Origin: Bretschneidera sinensis
Taxonomy: Eukaryota > Streptophyta > Magnoliopsida > Brassicales > Akaniaceae
DNA length: 64,000 nucleotides
NCBI GenBank assembly: GCA_023935145.1
Contig: CM043698.1
Location: 38,050,001 to 38,114,000, forward strand
Reading direction: 5' to 3'
The notes under the pieces were generated by a model, which had not been told where the DNA came from, did no database searches, and was given only the letters and a program-made list of their open reading frames with translations. A program made the position numbers and the translations under genes. Shown piece by piece: positions 42,365 to 55,310 of this stretch; within the stretch, counting starts at the first letter, position 1; each line of letters opens with the position of its first letter.

Positions 42365-45300
42365 ATGGAGAAACCAACAGATCAAAACCAAGGAGAAGAA
42401 GAGGACGATAACAGGTGTGGATCATGCCGCCGCGAAAGAAAGAAAGATGTTATAAAATCCAAAAGGAAAGAGCTTGGTCTTTCTTTCATGTTAAACACAG
42501 AGGTCGGGGCTGTTCTTGCCATGATCCGACGACCACCAGAATACATCTCTCCTCAAGAGCTCCATTATGACTCCTCAATTCAACAATCCTTAAAATCGTT
42601 GCGTGCTCTTATCTTCAATCCTCAACAAGAATGGCGAACCATTGATCCCTCCATTTACCTTTCCCCATTCCTTGATGTGATACAGAGTGATGAGATTCCG
42701 GCTGCAGCCACAGCTGTTGCACTCTCTGCCGTTTTGAAGATTCTTAAGCTTGAAATGTTCGATGAGAAAACTCCAGGAGCCAAGGATGCTATGAATTCTA
42801 TTGTGTCAGGGATCACAGGTTGTCGCCTAGAGAAAACTGACTCCGTATCCGAGGATGCTGTGATGATGAAGATTTTGCAGGTTTTGACAGGAATCATGAA
42901 GCATTCTGCATCAGTTTGGCTCACGGATCAAGCGGTTTGTACAATTGTCAATACTTGTTTTCAAGTTGTTCAACAATCTGCGAGCAGAGGGGATTTACTG
43001 CAACGCAACGCCAGATACGCAATGCATGATCTGATTCAGATAATCTTTTCGCGGTTACCTGACTTTGAGGTTAATGATGGAGAGAATTCGGAATCTGATA
43101 CTGAAGATGCTGATACAGGTAGCAACTCGGATTCAGGGTATGGTGTTCGTTGTGCTGTTGATACATTTCATTTTTTGTGTTCGTTGCTAAATGTTGTGGA
43201 AGTTCAAATGGAGACAGAAGGGACTACATCTCCTACGGCTGATGAAGATGTTCAGCTTTTCTCATTGGTTTTGATCAATTCTGCCATTGAATTGAGTGGT
43301 GATGCAATCGGGAAGCACCCGAAACTTTTGAGGATGATTCAAGATGATCTATTTCACCATTTGATACATTATGGAACTTATTCGAGTTCACTTGTTCTGT
43401 CCATGATTTGCAGTACCGTATTGAATATCTATCACTTTCTTCGCAGGTTAATTATATGATTCAAATAACTTAATTAAGTCTTCATTTCTACCTTCTCTCT
43501 CTCTCTTTTTTTTTCAATTGAAAGCAGAAAAAACTGCAACTTATAAAAATATTTTGCTTTTTGCAGGTTCATTCGCCTCCAGTTGGAAGCTTTTTTCTCA
43601 TTTGTGCTATTAAGAATTACAGCTCAGGGAGGCTCTGTCCAACTCCAAGAAGTTGCACTTGAAGGAATAATAAATTTCTGCAGACAAACAACATTCATAA
43701 TTGAAATGTATGTGAACTATGATTGTGATCCCATTTGTAGGAGTTTGTTTGAGGAGGTAGGGAAGTTGCTTTGCAAGCACTCATTTCCAACATCTGGTCC
43801 CTTGACCACTATACAAATCCAAGCCTTTGAAGGACTTGTAATTATGATTCACAACATTGCGGATCACATTGACAAAGAAAATGATTCCAGCCCCTCTGGA
43901 CCATACCCAGTTGAAATCACTGACTATAGACCATTCTGGGTAGAGAAGCCTAAAGAGGATCTAGAGTCTTGGGTGGAGTATTTAAGGGTCAGAAAAGCAC
44001 AGAAACGGAAAATATTGATTGCTGCCAACCATTTTAATAGAGATGAAAAGAAGGGTTTAGAGTATCTAAAACTTAGTCGATTAGTCTCTGATCCACCTGA
44101 TCCAAAGGCCTTTGCTTTCTTCTTCCGGTACACTCCTGACCTAGACAAGACCATGATTGGAGATTATCTTGGGGACCCTGATGAGTTCCACATTCAAGTC
44201 CTTAAAGAATTCACACGAACGTTTGACTTTACAGCCCTGAATCTTGACTGCGCTCTCCGAACTTTTCTCGAGACATTTAGGCTGCCAGGAGAGTCTCAGA
44301 AGATTCAGAGGATATTAGAAGAATTTTCAGAGAAGTTTTATGATCAACAACCCTCAGAACTTTTTGCAAGCAAAGATACAGTTTATATTCTTTGCTACTC
44401 CATCATTATGCTCAATACTGATCAACACAATCCACAGGTAAAGAGAAAGATGACTGAAGAGGAGTTCATCAAGAACAACAGAGCAATCAATGAAGGAAGG
44501 GATCTTCCAAGAGAGTACCTCTCTGAGCTTTTTCACTCCATTTTAACCAATGCAATCACACTTTTTGGTCCGGAAATGAACCCAAGCAGATGGATTGAGC
44601 TGATGAATCAAACCAAAAGAATGCAGCCCTTTATCCTTTGTGATTTTGATCGTCGGGTGGGCAGAGATATGTTTGCATGTATTGCTGGTCCATCAATCGC
44701 AACTCTTTCTGCAGTCTTTGAGCATGTTGATCATGAAGATGAAATTCTTCATGAATGCATTGAAGGGTTGATCTCAGTAGCTAGGATAGCTCAGTATGGA
44801 CTAGAAGACGCACTTGATGAGCTCATTGCCTCATTCTGCAAATTCACTACACTGTTAAATCCCTATGTCACTGCAGAAGAGACATTGTTTGTATTTAGTA
44901 ATGATATGAAGCCAAGAATAGCTACTCTTGCAGTTTTTACAATTGCAAACAATTTTGGAGACTCAATTCGAGGGGGTTGGAGGAATATTGTGGACTGCCT
45001 GTTGAAACTCAGGAGGCTTAAGCTACTTCCCCAATCTGTCATTGAGTTCGATGCAGCTTCCACCTCGTCATCTGATGGCCAAGCACACTTGAGATCTGAA
45101 TCAGGTGTCATTTTCCCCACTCATGATCATAAATTTGGCAAGCGCCAGAATTCTGGTGTATTTAGTCGCTTCTCTCATTTTATGTCATTGGAAAGCATGG
45201 AAGAGTCGGTGTCCCTTGGCCTGAATGAGTTTGAAAAGAATTTGAAGATAATTAAACAGTGCCAAATTGGGAACATTTTTGCCAGTAGTTCAAGCTTGCC

Positions 45301-46645
45301 TGATGATGTTTTACTCAATCTTGGGCGTTCTTTGATATTCGCAGCTGGTGGAAAAGGCCAAAAGTTTAGCACACCAGTTGAAGAAGAAGAAACTGTTGGG
45401 TTCTGCTGGGATTTGATAGTAGCCATTGCTTTGGCCAACATTCACAGGTTCCACACATTTTGGCCTTCTTTCCATGACTATTTGTTACGAGTAGCCCACT
45501 TTCCTTTGTTTTCCCCAATACCGTTTGCAGAAAAAGCGATTCTTGGCCTTTTCAAGGTCTGTCTCAAGCTTCTTGCTTCCTACCAAGCTGATCAATTTCC
45601 AGAGGACCTCATTTTTAAGTCAATAAACTTGATGTGGAAGCTTGACAAAGAAATTCTCGAAACATGTTGCGAGTATATAACACAGTCAGTAAGCAAGATT
45701 ATTATCGAATACCCAGCAAATTTACAGACCCAACTTGGATGGAAGTCAGTCCTTCATTTGTTGTCAGTTTGCGGCCGACACCCAGAAACATATGATCAAG
45801 CAGTTGAGACTCTGATCATGTTGATGTCTGATGCCACCCATGTTTTGCGGATAAACTACGCGTATTGTATTGATTGTGCATTTGGTTTTGTTGCTCTCAA
45901 GAACAGTCCATTGGAGAAGAATTTGAAAATACTAGACCTAATGTCAGACTCAGTGAATTTGTTGATCCAATGGTATAAGAATGCCTGCTCAGATTCGGGA
46001 ATCAATTACAGTATTGCAAGCAACACGAGTACTTCATCATTTGAAGAATACTTAAAAGGAACTAACTTCGCCGCGAATTTGTTTGTCAAACTAGGAGAGG
46101 CACTTAGAAAGACGAGCTTAGCACGGCGAGAAGAGATAAGAAACCAAGCAGTGTTGGCTCTACAGAAGAGTTTTACACTGGCTGAAGAGCTGGACTTCAC
46201 ATCGACAAACTGCATTAACTGTTTCAATCTCGTGATATTTGCAATGGTTGATGATTTGCATGAAAAGATGCTGGAGTACTCCAGGCGTGAGAACGCAGAG
46301 AGGGAGATGAGAAGTATGGAAGGGACTTTAAGGATTGCAATGGAACTCTTGACAGATGTTTACTTGGATTACATAAAGCAGATTGCAGAGAGTTCTGGTT
46401 TTAGGACATTCTGGCTAGGAGTGTTGAGAAGAATGGATACATGCATGAAGGCTGATTTGGGAGAATATGGTGAGGCAAAATTACAAGAAGTAATACCAGA
46501 CTTGTTGAGAAAGATTATCACAAAGATGAAAGAAAAGGAGATATTGGTGCCAAATGAAGAAGATGATCTATGGGAGATCACCTACATTCAGATACAATGG
46601 ATAGCTCCTTCTCTCAAGGAAGAGCTGTTTCCTGAAGAAATGTAG
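42365..46645 (+). CDS. GNL2: GNOM-LIKE 2-type ARF guanine-nucleotide exchange factor
   Basis: Two exons, 42365-43446 and 43567-46645, with a 120-bp GT-AG intron; 1386 residues, close to the ~1375 of Arabidopsis GNL2. Large ARF-GEFs of the GBF/GNOM class load GTP on ARF GTPases to start vesicle budding. Domains: DCB (about 40-230, with 'GAKDAMNSIVSGITGCRLEK'), an acidic Ser/Asp stretch (~240-260), the HUS box 'NYDCD' (411-415), Sec7 (about 497-690) with the catalytic 'FRLPGE' finger (Glu603), then HDS helical repeats. The DCB sequence favours GNL2 over GNOM or GNL1. Sec7 positions linked to brefeldin A sensitivity are Tyr638, Ser639, Asp646 and Met656. In Arabidopsis GNL2 is pollen-expressed and needed for pollen germination. 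The ATG is in a good context (AAATGG). No break is seen. Confidence 0.93.
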
Positions 46646-46689
46646 AAGTAGTAAAATGAAAAGTGAAAGATTGGTTAGTTTTGAGAAGT

Positions 46690-46690
46690 A

Positions 46691-46736
<46 letters not shown>

Positions 46737-46747
46737 CGAGAGAGAGG
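46690..46747. repeat. Compound (AT)n(GA)n microsatellite
   Basis: About 28 bp of AT followed by about 30 bp of GA with one interruption, 45 bp after the GNL2 stop codon, so probably in its 3' untranslated region. Confidence 0.85.
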
Positions 46748-48857
46748 ATTATTAGCAAACATATTTTCGTAATTTGCATCATGCTTGATTACCACTGAAG
46801 AATTATAGGACCAGCAATTAGACACTGCGAAACAAAAATAATACAAAGACAAGTTCCAAAATAAAATTCATCTTTTTCAAAAAAAAAAATGAATCATTTG
46901 AAGAATTATCAAATTACTTGCTACCCAACTCTTACATCCTCATGAATGAAAGCTTTCTAAAAACTAAACCAAAGAGCCAAAAACTCATTTTTTTTGTAGC
47001 CTCACTGACTACAAACCCGTTCAATATTCATATGATTCATTGAGATGCAAGAAACCAAAACTGTAGTTAATCTTTATCTACACAGTCCTTGAATCCATTG
47101 ATCTTACGAACACAACCCAAATTCATTAATCTTTTTTGTTATATATTTTAAAAATTTTAATTAAAAAGATTAAACCAGAATCGAAACCGAGATATTACGA
47201 ATTCCCATGAAGAGAGGTATAAGCTCGTGACCGCTAACATTTTCTTGCATTTATCAAAAAAGCCACCAAATGACAAACTAATCTTAAAGTAAAACCAACA
47301 TCTTTGAAGTATATTTCTAACAATTACACTAAAAGAAGCCAAAAAAAAAATTGAACTAAAAAGTAAGATGTGTATAACTAACTAAGCAGGAAACCATGAT
47401 TATTTGGGCCTTTCTGCCCTTAGTAGGAATCAATCTGGTGGTATAAAACCAGGGCCTATGTATTACGGCCTGTTTAAAAGCCCTAAGCATAGTGCCGCTA
47501 AAAAAAACTTTTTTTATATAATTATCTTTAATTTTTGAATAATGAAATGAAGCCTTTAATTATCACATTCAATCATTGTCTAACAGAAAAAAAAAAATCT
47601 GGAATAATTATAAGGTCCATTTATCTTCATATATTTAATAACTATTTCATTTTCAATAATGTAATATTGAGTACCCTTTGAAACAATTTGTTTAATATAT
47701 CTCAACCCTTTTTTTCTTGATAATTAGGGATGGTAGATTTGAACTGGGGACATCATTTTGAGAGAAAATGGAGAACAAATATTTTAGAAAATTTACTGTA
47801 AATGCATTAATTCTTACTAGGGACGGTTGCAAGGTGGGGGCAATGGCGGCAACTGCCTCCACTTAATTTTTGAAAAATTAATTAATTTTATGGATGTTTA
47901 TAAATTTGTTCCCACTTAAAATTTATAATTGTGCTCACAAATTTGAAATCTTAACACTCAAATGTTCAAACACTCTACAAGAGACGGTGGTCTTCTATTC
48001 CTCTCATTTTCAATTGCTACTTTGGTCGTTTAGGTTTCTTCGTTTAAGGTTGCCTCTCTCTCTCTCTCTCGGCATAATAGTTCTGGTTTTGTTGCCCCTC
48101 ATGTGGGTTTTGTTAGAAATTAAAAGTTATAGGTAAGAATTATACATACGGCTTCTGACAGTAGTGTAATTTTCCTCCCTTTTTGGGTCTTAATTTTGTT
48201 TTTTAATTTGTTTTTGAATTTCAAAATCCTTAATGTTAAAATTTTTGAAAACTAATAATTGTTTTCCATATATGTTAAATGGTACATGTAATGTTTATAT
48301 CTTTTTAAACTTTAAATCTAATTGTTTGTTTTGAGTATGAATTTTTTTTTCTTTTTTGAGTCTTAAGTAGGTGCTGGTTTATTCATTTGCTCGATGTTCC
48401 ACTTTTCTATGTGATTTTGTGTTTGAGGTTCTAACCTTCTAGGTTTTATCAGTTGCATTACCTTAAATAGTAAGATTTTTCTTTTTGGTGGTAATTAAGT
48501 ACATTAGTCTTTGGTAAGTAAGTCATTTGTGGGAATGACATCACCGCTAACCCAAGAGTTGAATTGTTAATATTTTATAGTTTATTGAAAAGAAAATTTT
48601 CTTGTTGTTCGTTATGGATATACCAGTACAAGTATTTTTTTGTTAGCTTTTGTAATGAAAAGAAAATGTTAATGATTTTGAACTGTATAAATAAAAAGCA
48701 TGTATTCGAGTCTAAAAATATAAAAATATGTTTATGAAAAAATGTCATCAATATTTATATTACTTTTATTTTTGAATATGTATATTTACTATTTACTTAT
48801 ATAATATGAATTTTTATATATACAGTCAAAACTAACAAAATTTTATCGATCACAATA
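46748..48857. other. Intergenic DNA
   Basis: No gene recognised. Contains a CT-rich tract near 48053-48070 and many A/T runs. The segment 47818-47870 ('GGGGGCAATGGCGGCAACTG') resembles terminal sequence of plant DNA transposons but no matching inverted end was found. Confidence 0.45.
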
Positions 48858-48862
48858 TGTGC

Positions 48863-49167
48863 TGTAGAGGATCAAGTAATTGTAGCTGAAGTCAAGGTTG
48901 AAGATCAAGAAGATAAGGATCCTGAATTATTGAAAATATATAGCCATATGAAGTGCCGAGATCATAGCAACAAATCAAGAGGATAATAATGAGGAGAAAC
49001 GATCCTGAGTGATTGAAATTGTATAGTTGTAGGAGTTTGAATTATTCAACGTAAAAGTAGGAAATCAGTTGTAATTACATTAGTATAAATTGCTATGTAT
49101 GTTACATGAAAGATTGTGCAAAAAAATAAATATATCCAGAATACTCTTGTTTGTCAATTATCTTACA
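48863..49167 (+). repeat. Copia-2 5' LTR
   Basis: Direct repeat of 53313-53618, with scattered substitutions between the copies. Confidence 0.9.
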
Positions 49168-49205
49168 TGGTATCATTCGAGCCATGAAAAGACCAACATC
49201 TACCT

Positions 49206-50129
49206 ATGTCTTCCTCATCTCTTTCCTCCTCTACCAGTATTGAAACTCACGTTCCCAACCATCCCTATATTATCTCCATGTCTAATGTTGTTATTATCAA
49301 ACTTAATCAAGATAATTATCTTCTCTGGAAAGCACAGATGGTGCCTTATTTCAGAGGTCATGACCTCTTCGAGTACATTGATGGTACCATAACAAAACCA
49401 GAAACAACCATTTCTGTCTCCAACTCTGAAATCGGGGTTATTTTTGAAATACTAAATCCTGTTTACACTCAGTGGGTGCATCAGGACAATCTCCTTCTTA
49501 GAACACCCATGTCTTCACTCATTGAAGAGGTGCTTGCTCAGGTAGTCAACTATACAACATCCAACTCTATCTAGATGAAACTTTCTCTTCCAGGTCTCAT
49601 TTGCGAATTTTCCAAATACACACACAATTGGCCACTGTAACTAAGGGCAGCCAATCTGCCACCGACTATTTTCTCTTCATCAAGAGACTTATAGACAAGT
49701 TAGCCATTGCAGGACAACCTATGACTCGTGATGATATTATCACTTACGTACTTGCATGATTAGGCCATGAATATGACAGCTTCATGGCCTCCATCTCTGC
49801 TCGCACTGACAATGTGACACTCGAAGAAATTTAGTCTCTCTTTTTGACCACTAAAGCTCGCCTTTCTCGACATCAACTTCCCCTACAATCCAGTAAACCT
49901 TTACAAATGTTGCTCAACGAAATCCCAATCTTTTGCACAAAGTGGACGTGGTGATCCTCGAAGAAAGGGGCATGGAAATCGTGGTGGCTTTAATTCTGCT
50001 AACCGTAGCAATGATCAGTCTCCTCTTATTTGCTAAGTTTGTAATAAACCAGGACATTCTACTCGAAAGTGCTATCATAGATTTGATTTTTCTTATCAGG
50101 ACTCTCCAAAACCAGCACCCAAGCAGGCT
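49206..50129 (+). pseudogene. Copia-2 gag remnant
   Basis: The ATG at 49206 opens 122 residues of UBN2-type gag ('VIIKLNQDNYLLWKAQMVPY'). The region continues in other frames with stops (for example TGA near 49757 and TAG near 49832) to a zinc-knuckle remnant 'CNKPGHSTRKC' (about 50038-50075), whose first part is broken by a TAA. Confidence 0.82.
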
Positions 50130-53100
50130 ATGGTAGCTGTGAATAATGGCAATTGGGAGACTAAGTGGCATGCTGATACAGGTGCAACCCATCATCTCAC
50201 CAATGATATAGCTAATCTGAACCTACAAAATGATGACTACAATGCTTTAGATAATGTTCAAGTGGGAAATGGTCAAGGTTTGCAAATCTCTAAAACTGGA
50301 TCCTCTAAAATTTCAACTGCTACTTCTACCTTTGTTCTTAACCAAGTTCTTCTTGTCCCTGAGATTCAAAAGAATTTAATATATGTGCAGCAATTTTGTG
50401 TTGAAAATAGTGTTTATTTTGAGTTTCATGCTCTTTTTTTCTTATGAAGGATTACTCAGGGAAGGTCATTCATTGAGGACATCTCAGTGATGGCCTCGAT
50501 CGGTTCTCCACTAAATCGAGTCTCCCTCAAGCCTTTTCCAGTGTTTGTGTCTCTCTTCGTGAGTGGCATCGTAGACTTGGACATGCCTCAGCTCCAGTCA
50601 TCAACAAAGTTCTCTCCAGCATTGCCTTTCCAATAGAGAAAAATAAGATGCACTCTGTGTACCCTGAATGCCAAATGGCTAAGAGTCATAACTTACCTTT
50701 TAAATCTTCTGCATTTGTTTCTTCCAAACCTTTAGATTTAATTTTCGGTGGTGTATGGGGACCCGTATCTATGATTTCTACCACTGGTGCCAAATATTAT
50801 ATAAGCTCTTTAGATGATTATCCAAGTTTATTTGCTTATTCCCTATTAAACTTAAGTCAGATGTTGAACAAAATTTTCTTAAGTTTCAAGCATATGTTGA
50901 AAAATATTTTGAAAGAAAAATAAAGGCCATCCAGTCTGATTAGGGTGGTGAATTTCAGAGCTTAAACACTTATTTTAAAAACACTGGAATTAACCATCAG
51001 CTAGCTTGCCCTCATACTCATCAACAAAACGGTTCAATTGAGCGTAAATATCGACATATTGTCGAAGTAGGTTTAAGCATGTTGGAACACTCGAATTTAT
51101 CAATGCTTTACTGGGAAGATGCCTTTCAAACTACTGTGTATGTTATAAACAGGCTTCCCACCCCAATTTTAAAGCAAAAATCACCTTAAGAAATTCTTTA
51201 TAACCATGTGCCAGACTATTCCTTTATGCATGTTTTTGGTTGTGCTTGCTGACTTAACTTTAGACCTTACAATAAAAATAAAGGGTACAAGTGCCTCGAT
51301 CTTTCTACTGGTAAGGTTTTGTTTCTAGACATGTAATATTTGATGAAGCACTTTTTCCTTACATCAAATAAACCAATCCTAGCTTCTCTACTGAGCAGTC
51401 ATCACATTCTGTTTCTCTTCCACTTCAGATCAATGTTTCAAAATCTATGAGTTCGAGAGATTTACAGAATAACCATATTTCTATGAGCACACAATCCGCA
51501 CCTTGTTTGTCTCTTCCTGTAGGAACAGATCAAGACACATCTACACAACATGTTGTTGTAGAATTCTAGACTACTATTATTCCAGCCCAACCTGTTAACA
51601 CACTGCCTACTTCACAGCTGATACCTGCCTCTCCCAGCGTGTAACAAACAGTCACTTTATAACAACAAGATCAAATAATAAAATTCATAAACCTCGTCAA
51701 CCAAGTGATGGTTGTATTCGATATCCACTACCTTGAGCGTTGTTAGTAGAAAGTAGTAATACAACCATAGAACCTACGTCTTATACTGAGGCATCAAAGT
51801 CTGCTCACTGGCAAGAAGCAATGAATAAAGAGTTTTTTGCTTTGCTACAAAATGGTACTTGGTCTTTAGTTTCACCTTTAGTTAAAGCCAACCCTGTGGG
51901 ATGTTAATGGGTCTACAAAGTTAAAAAGAAAGCAGACGAGACTATTAAGCATTACAAAGCTCGACTAGTCACCAAAGGATTATGCCAATAAGAAGGAATC
52001 AACTTCTCTGAAACCTTTAGTCCAGTCATCAAACGTGCAACTATTCAGTTAGTGTTTTCCATTGCAATTTCTTATAATTGGCCTATAAAGCAACTCAATG
52101 TGTAAAATGCATTCTTGCATGGTGATTTGCAAGAAGAAGTATTCATGTCTTAACCACAGGCCTATATTCATCCTCAATATCCAAATCATGTTTGTAAGTT
52201 ACATAAATCACTCTATGGTTTGCTGCAAGTTCCAAAAGCTTGGTTTTCTAAACTTTTATACAAGCTGAAGTCCTTAGATTTCCATGAAAGTAGAGCTGAT
52301 ACATCATTTTTTGTTTTTAGAACAACAACAATTGTTGTTTATATTCTCATTTATGTTGACGATATCTTGATAGCGAGTTCAAGCTCAACTGTAATCAACA
52401 GAGTGATTAATTGCTTAAAAGACACGTTTACTGTCAAATACTTAGGTGTTCTAAATTTCTTCTTTGGTGTAGAGGCACTTCGATGTTTTGATGGCCTTTA
52501 TCTAACTCAACGCAAGTATATTGTTAACTTCTTTAAATGAAGCAGCATGGATAAGGTCAAACCTTGCAGCAGTCTAATGGCCTCTAATTGTCACCTTAAT
52601 TCTATATATGGAAAATCTTCTGATGATGCAAGTCTCTATCGAATTATTGTCGGCAGCCTGCAATATCTTGCATTTACGAGGCCTGATTTAATATTTGTTG
52701 TACACAAAGTCAGCAAATTTATCCATAGGCTTCTTGATTCACACTGGCTTGCAGTCAAGCGAATATTGCACTATCTTAAACATTCACTTTCTACAAGTTT
52801 ACTAATCACCAAAGCTAACGATTTCATATTGCAGGCATATTCCGACTCGGATTGGGCAGCTGATAGGGATGATTGACGATCAGTTGGTGCTTATTGCATA
52901 TATATGGGATCCAATTTGGTCTCCTGGGTTTGCAAACAGCAGCCTACGGTCGCTCGAAGCAGCACTGAGGCTGAATACAATGCGCTAGCAAATATAGCAG
53001 CCGAAATTACATGGCTCAAATCAGTTTTATTTGAACTTGGTTTTTCTCTAAGACATGCTCTAATCCTATGGTGTGACAATATTGGAGCGACTTAACTCGC

Positions 53101-53300
53101 CTCCAATCCTATGTTTCATGCAAGAACAAAACATATGAAATAGATTTTCACTTTGTTAGAGATCAAGTTTCTAGCAAACAGTTGGTGGTTCAATTGATTT
53201 CCAGTAGAGATTAGTTGGCCGATGCTCTTACTAAACCATTACCACCAATAAAATTCAAGCACGTGCAAAACAATCTGAATGTTTTTGATCTACCCTCTAG
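50130..53300 (+). pseudogene. Copia-2 pol remnant
   Basis: Protease 'WHADTGATHHLTND' (50166 region) keeps the Asp-Thr-Gly. The integrase zinc-finger and core follow at about 50560-51200, with stops at the SD*GGEF and other motifs. RT spans about 51780-52540 with 'LIYVDDILIAS' (52350 region) intact. RNase H ('AYSDSDWAAD', '[13 protein letters not shown]') runs 52830-53240. Many in-frame stops (for example near 51906, 51990, 52104, 52150 and 52876) prevent expression. Confidence 0.86.
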
Positions 53301-53312
53301 ATTGAGGGGGCG

Positions 53313-53618
53313 TATAGAGGATCAATTAATTGTAGTTGAAGTCAACACTGAAGATCAGGAAGATAATGATTCTGAGTTATTGAAAAACATACAGCCAAAT
53401 GAAGTGTCGAGATCATAGCAGCAAATCAGGAGGATAACAATGAGGAGATACGATCCTGGGTGATTGAAATTGTATAGCTATAGGAGTTTGAATTATTCAA
53501 TGTAAAAGTAGGAAATAAGTTGTAATTAAATTAGTATAAATTACTATATATGCTACACGAAAGATTGTGCAGAAAAATAAATATTTTCATAATACTCTTG
53601 TCGATCAATTATCTTACA
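53313..53618 (+). repeat. Copia-2 3' LTR
   Basis: Direct repeat of 48863-49167, preceded by the purine tract GAGGGGGCG. Confidence 0.9.
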
Positions 53619-54341
53619 CGTGCATACAACATGCAATGGTTAGGTTGTTAAGGAAAAACATCAATGCATTGAAGTTTATTTGTGACTGTATTTAACAGTA
53701 GTAATTCTTTGCTAAAGAGTGTGAGTATTGATCTTAAAACATCACATGCACAGTCAAAGTTGGGTGACTGTCATTAGGGTGAGCATAGAACCCGGTTGAC
53801 CCGCGAACCCGACCCAAACCGATATAACGGGTTGGGTTGGGTTGTATCTTTTTAAAAATTGGGTTGGGTTGGGTTGAAAATATTTTGAACCCGATGGGTT
53901 GGGTTGGGTCATGGGTTCAAAATTTTCAACCCGATCCAAACCGATAACTCGGTCAAATATATAATTATATATTATATATTTATTGAATACAAAATAGTGT
54001 ATAAATAATTATAGTGTAATCGTAAAATATATAATTATAAAATGTTCATTCTAATTACTACTAGTGTATAAAATTATCTGTAGCAAATACTCCAATGTCC
54101 AAATAAGTTTCATATTTTCTATTACCCAGATTTTAGTTTCAAATATTTACACTAGAAACAAATGCTAATTTGGAGTTATGAAATAGTTTTCATAATTATT
54201 CTTAAGCATAACTTCAATCAGAATAAATTGATGTATAATTAACTTGTGCTAACAAAAATTTGATTTCTTGTACTGTTGTAACCATAAAATAAACATAGAA
54301 ATTAATATTCTAACCTACAAGATTCCAGTCGGGATCAATAT

Positions 54342-54662
54342 ATGCAGATAAACTTATATTCCAAAAAGATGTACCATAATGTTGATGAAAGAAATGATGA
54401 ATGTATAATAAAGCTTAGTAGTACCAACTTGCTAGAAGTCTTTCATGCAAACATTATTGAACCATTCAATTTGCCTCTCTATGACCTTTTAAGAGCCCCC
54501 ATGTCGCTTCCAAGTGCATTAAAACATAGTCTAAAAATTAGATTGATTAGTGAGAAAACATTATCACGGCCAACAAATGTTAAGTTACTAAAATATATTA
54601 TTAGCAACTGTTCAAAAATCCAGATTTTCTTCGTAATTGAACAGTCTTTTAAAATAAGTTAA
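54342..54662 (+). other. Unassigned open stretch inside the TIR element
   Basis: 106 codons open on the plus strand. The central part ('FNLPLYDLLRAPMSLPSALK') looks protein-like, but I do not recognise the family. It may be a second captured fragment; its 3' end overlaps the PPR fragment on the other strand. Confidence 0.3.
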
Positions 54663-55060
54663 ATTCATGTCAACTAAAGCAGTTACTAGCGCAACATTAA
54701 GATGAAGATTGTGTTTTTCAATATAATGATGAATCCATATTCTAACATCAAGGGCTTCAGGTTGTGAGCATGCAGAAAAGTAATTGACTATAGTCACTTC
54801 ATCAAGCTCTATATTACTCGCTTGCATTTCATGAAACAATGTCAAATCATCCTTACCAAGTTTGGCTTCAATGTAGCCTCCAATTATGGCATTCCATGGC
54901 ACAACATCATTCTCTTGCATGTTATCAAAAAACTTCTTAGTAGTATCCAAAAAACCAAATTTAGCATAGCCTACAACCATTGTAATCTATGAGACAATTG
55001 TTTTCTTTTCTATGTTATCAAATATTCTTTGTGCTGTCAGGCACACATATTTTACTTGTA
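54612..55060 (-). pseudogene. PPR protein gene fragment
   Basis: On the minus strand it encodes parts of two to three PLS-type pentatricopeptide repeats: 'AQRIFDNIEKKTIVS', then a TAG where a Trp is expected, then 'MVVGYAKFGFLDTTKKFFDN', 'VVPWNAIIGGYIEAK' and 'HHYIEKHNLHLNVALVTALV'. Similarity ends abruptly after 'ALVDM' and before 'VCLTAQR'. PPR proteins of this type bind organellar RNA. This piece lacks most of the gene and is a relic captured by the surrounding TIR element. Confidence 0.82.
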
Positions 55061-55310
55061 ATATGAATGGATTTAGTTTTGGATTTAATAGAATATTTTT
55101 TTGTTTGGTAATATATATGGTTTAATTATTTAGTAAAAAAATTATTTTAACCCGATGATCCAAACCGACTCAAACCTATTAGAATGGGTTGGATTGAGTT
55201 AAGGTTGGATTGGTTCATAGATTAGATTGGATTGAAATTTTTTCAACCCGATATAAATAGATTAGATTAAAATTTTAAATAATTTGACTTAGTGCGACTC
55301 ATGCTCACCC

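Larger units (their letters stand above)
48863..53618 (+). mobile_element. Copia-2: decayed Ty1/Copia retrotransposon
   Basis: LTRs 48863-49167 and 53313-53618 (about 305 bp) start T(G/A)TAGAGGATC and end ATCTTACA. Flanking 5-mers TGTGC (48858-48862) and CGTGC (53619-53623) match at four of five bases. PBS TGGTATCATTCGAGCC (49168-49183) is a damaged initiator-Met type. A G-rich tract (GAGGGGGCG, 53304-53312) precedes the 3' LTR. Gag, protease, integrase, RT and RNase H remnants are in Copia order. Many stops and several LTR differences show an old, dead copy. Confidence 0.92.
53777..55310. mobile_element. Non-autonomous TIR element (hAT-like) carrying host gene pieces
   Basis: Perfect 10-bp terminal inverted repeats GGGTGAGCAT (53777-53786) and ATGCTCACCC (55301-55310). 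Subterminal regions are rich in GGGTTGG-type repeats, on opposite strands at the two ends (53800-53940 and 55148-55260). This organisation is common in plant hAT-like non-autonomous families whose ends read (TA)GGGGTG-x-x-CA. A clean 8-bp target duplication is not visible (only partial similarity), so the superfamily is an inference. No transposase is present. The interior holds a PPR gene fragment (54612-55060, minus) and an unassigned open stretch (54342-54662, plus). Confidence 0.72.

Noticed and set aside
42655..46581. Several minus-strand open frames over the GNL2 exons
   Set aside because: They are shadows of a long conserved plus-strand coding sequence.
47818..48130. Possible DNA transposon end (G-rich stretch followed by a CT-run)
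   Set aside because: No matching inverted terminus or target duplication could be found by eye.
53800..53940. GGGTTGG repeats as interstitial telomere sequence
   Set aside because: Plant telomere repeats are TTTAGGG; this pattern is a subterminal repeat of the TIR element and recurs inverted at its other end.
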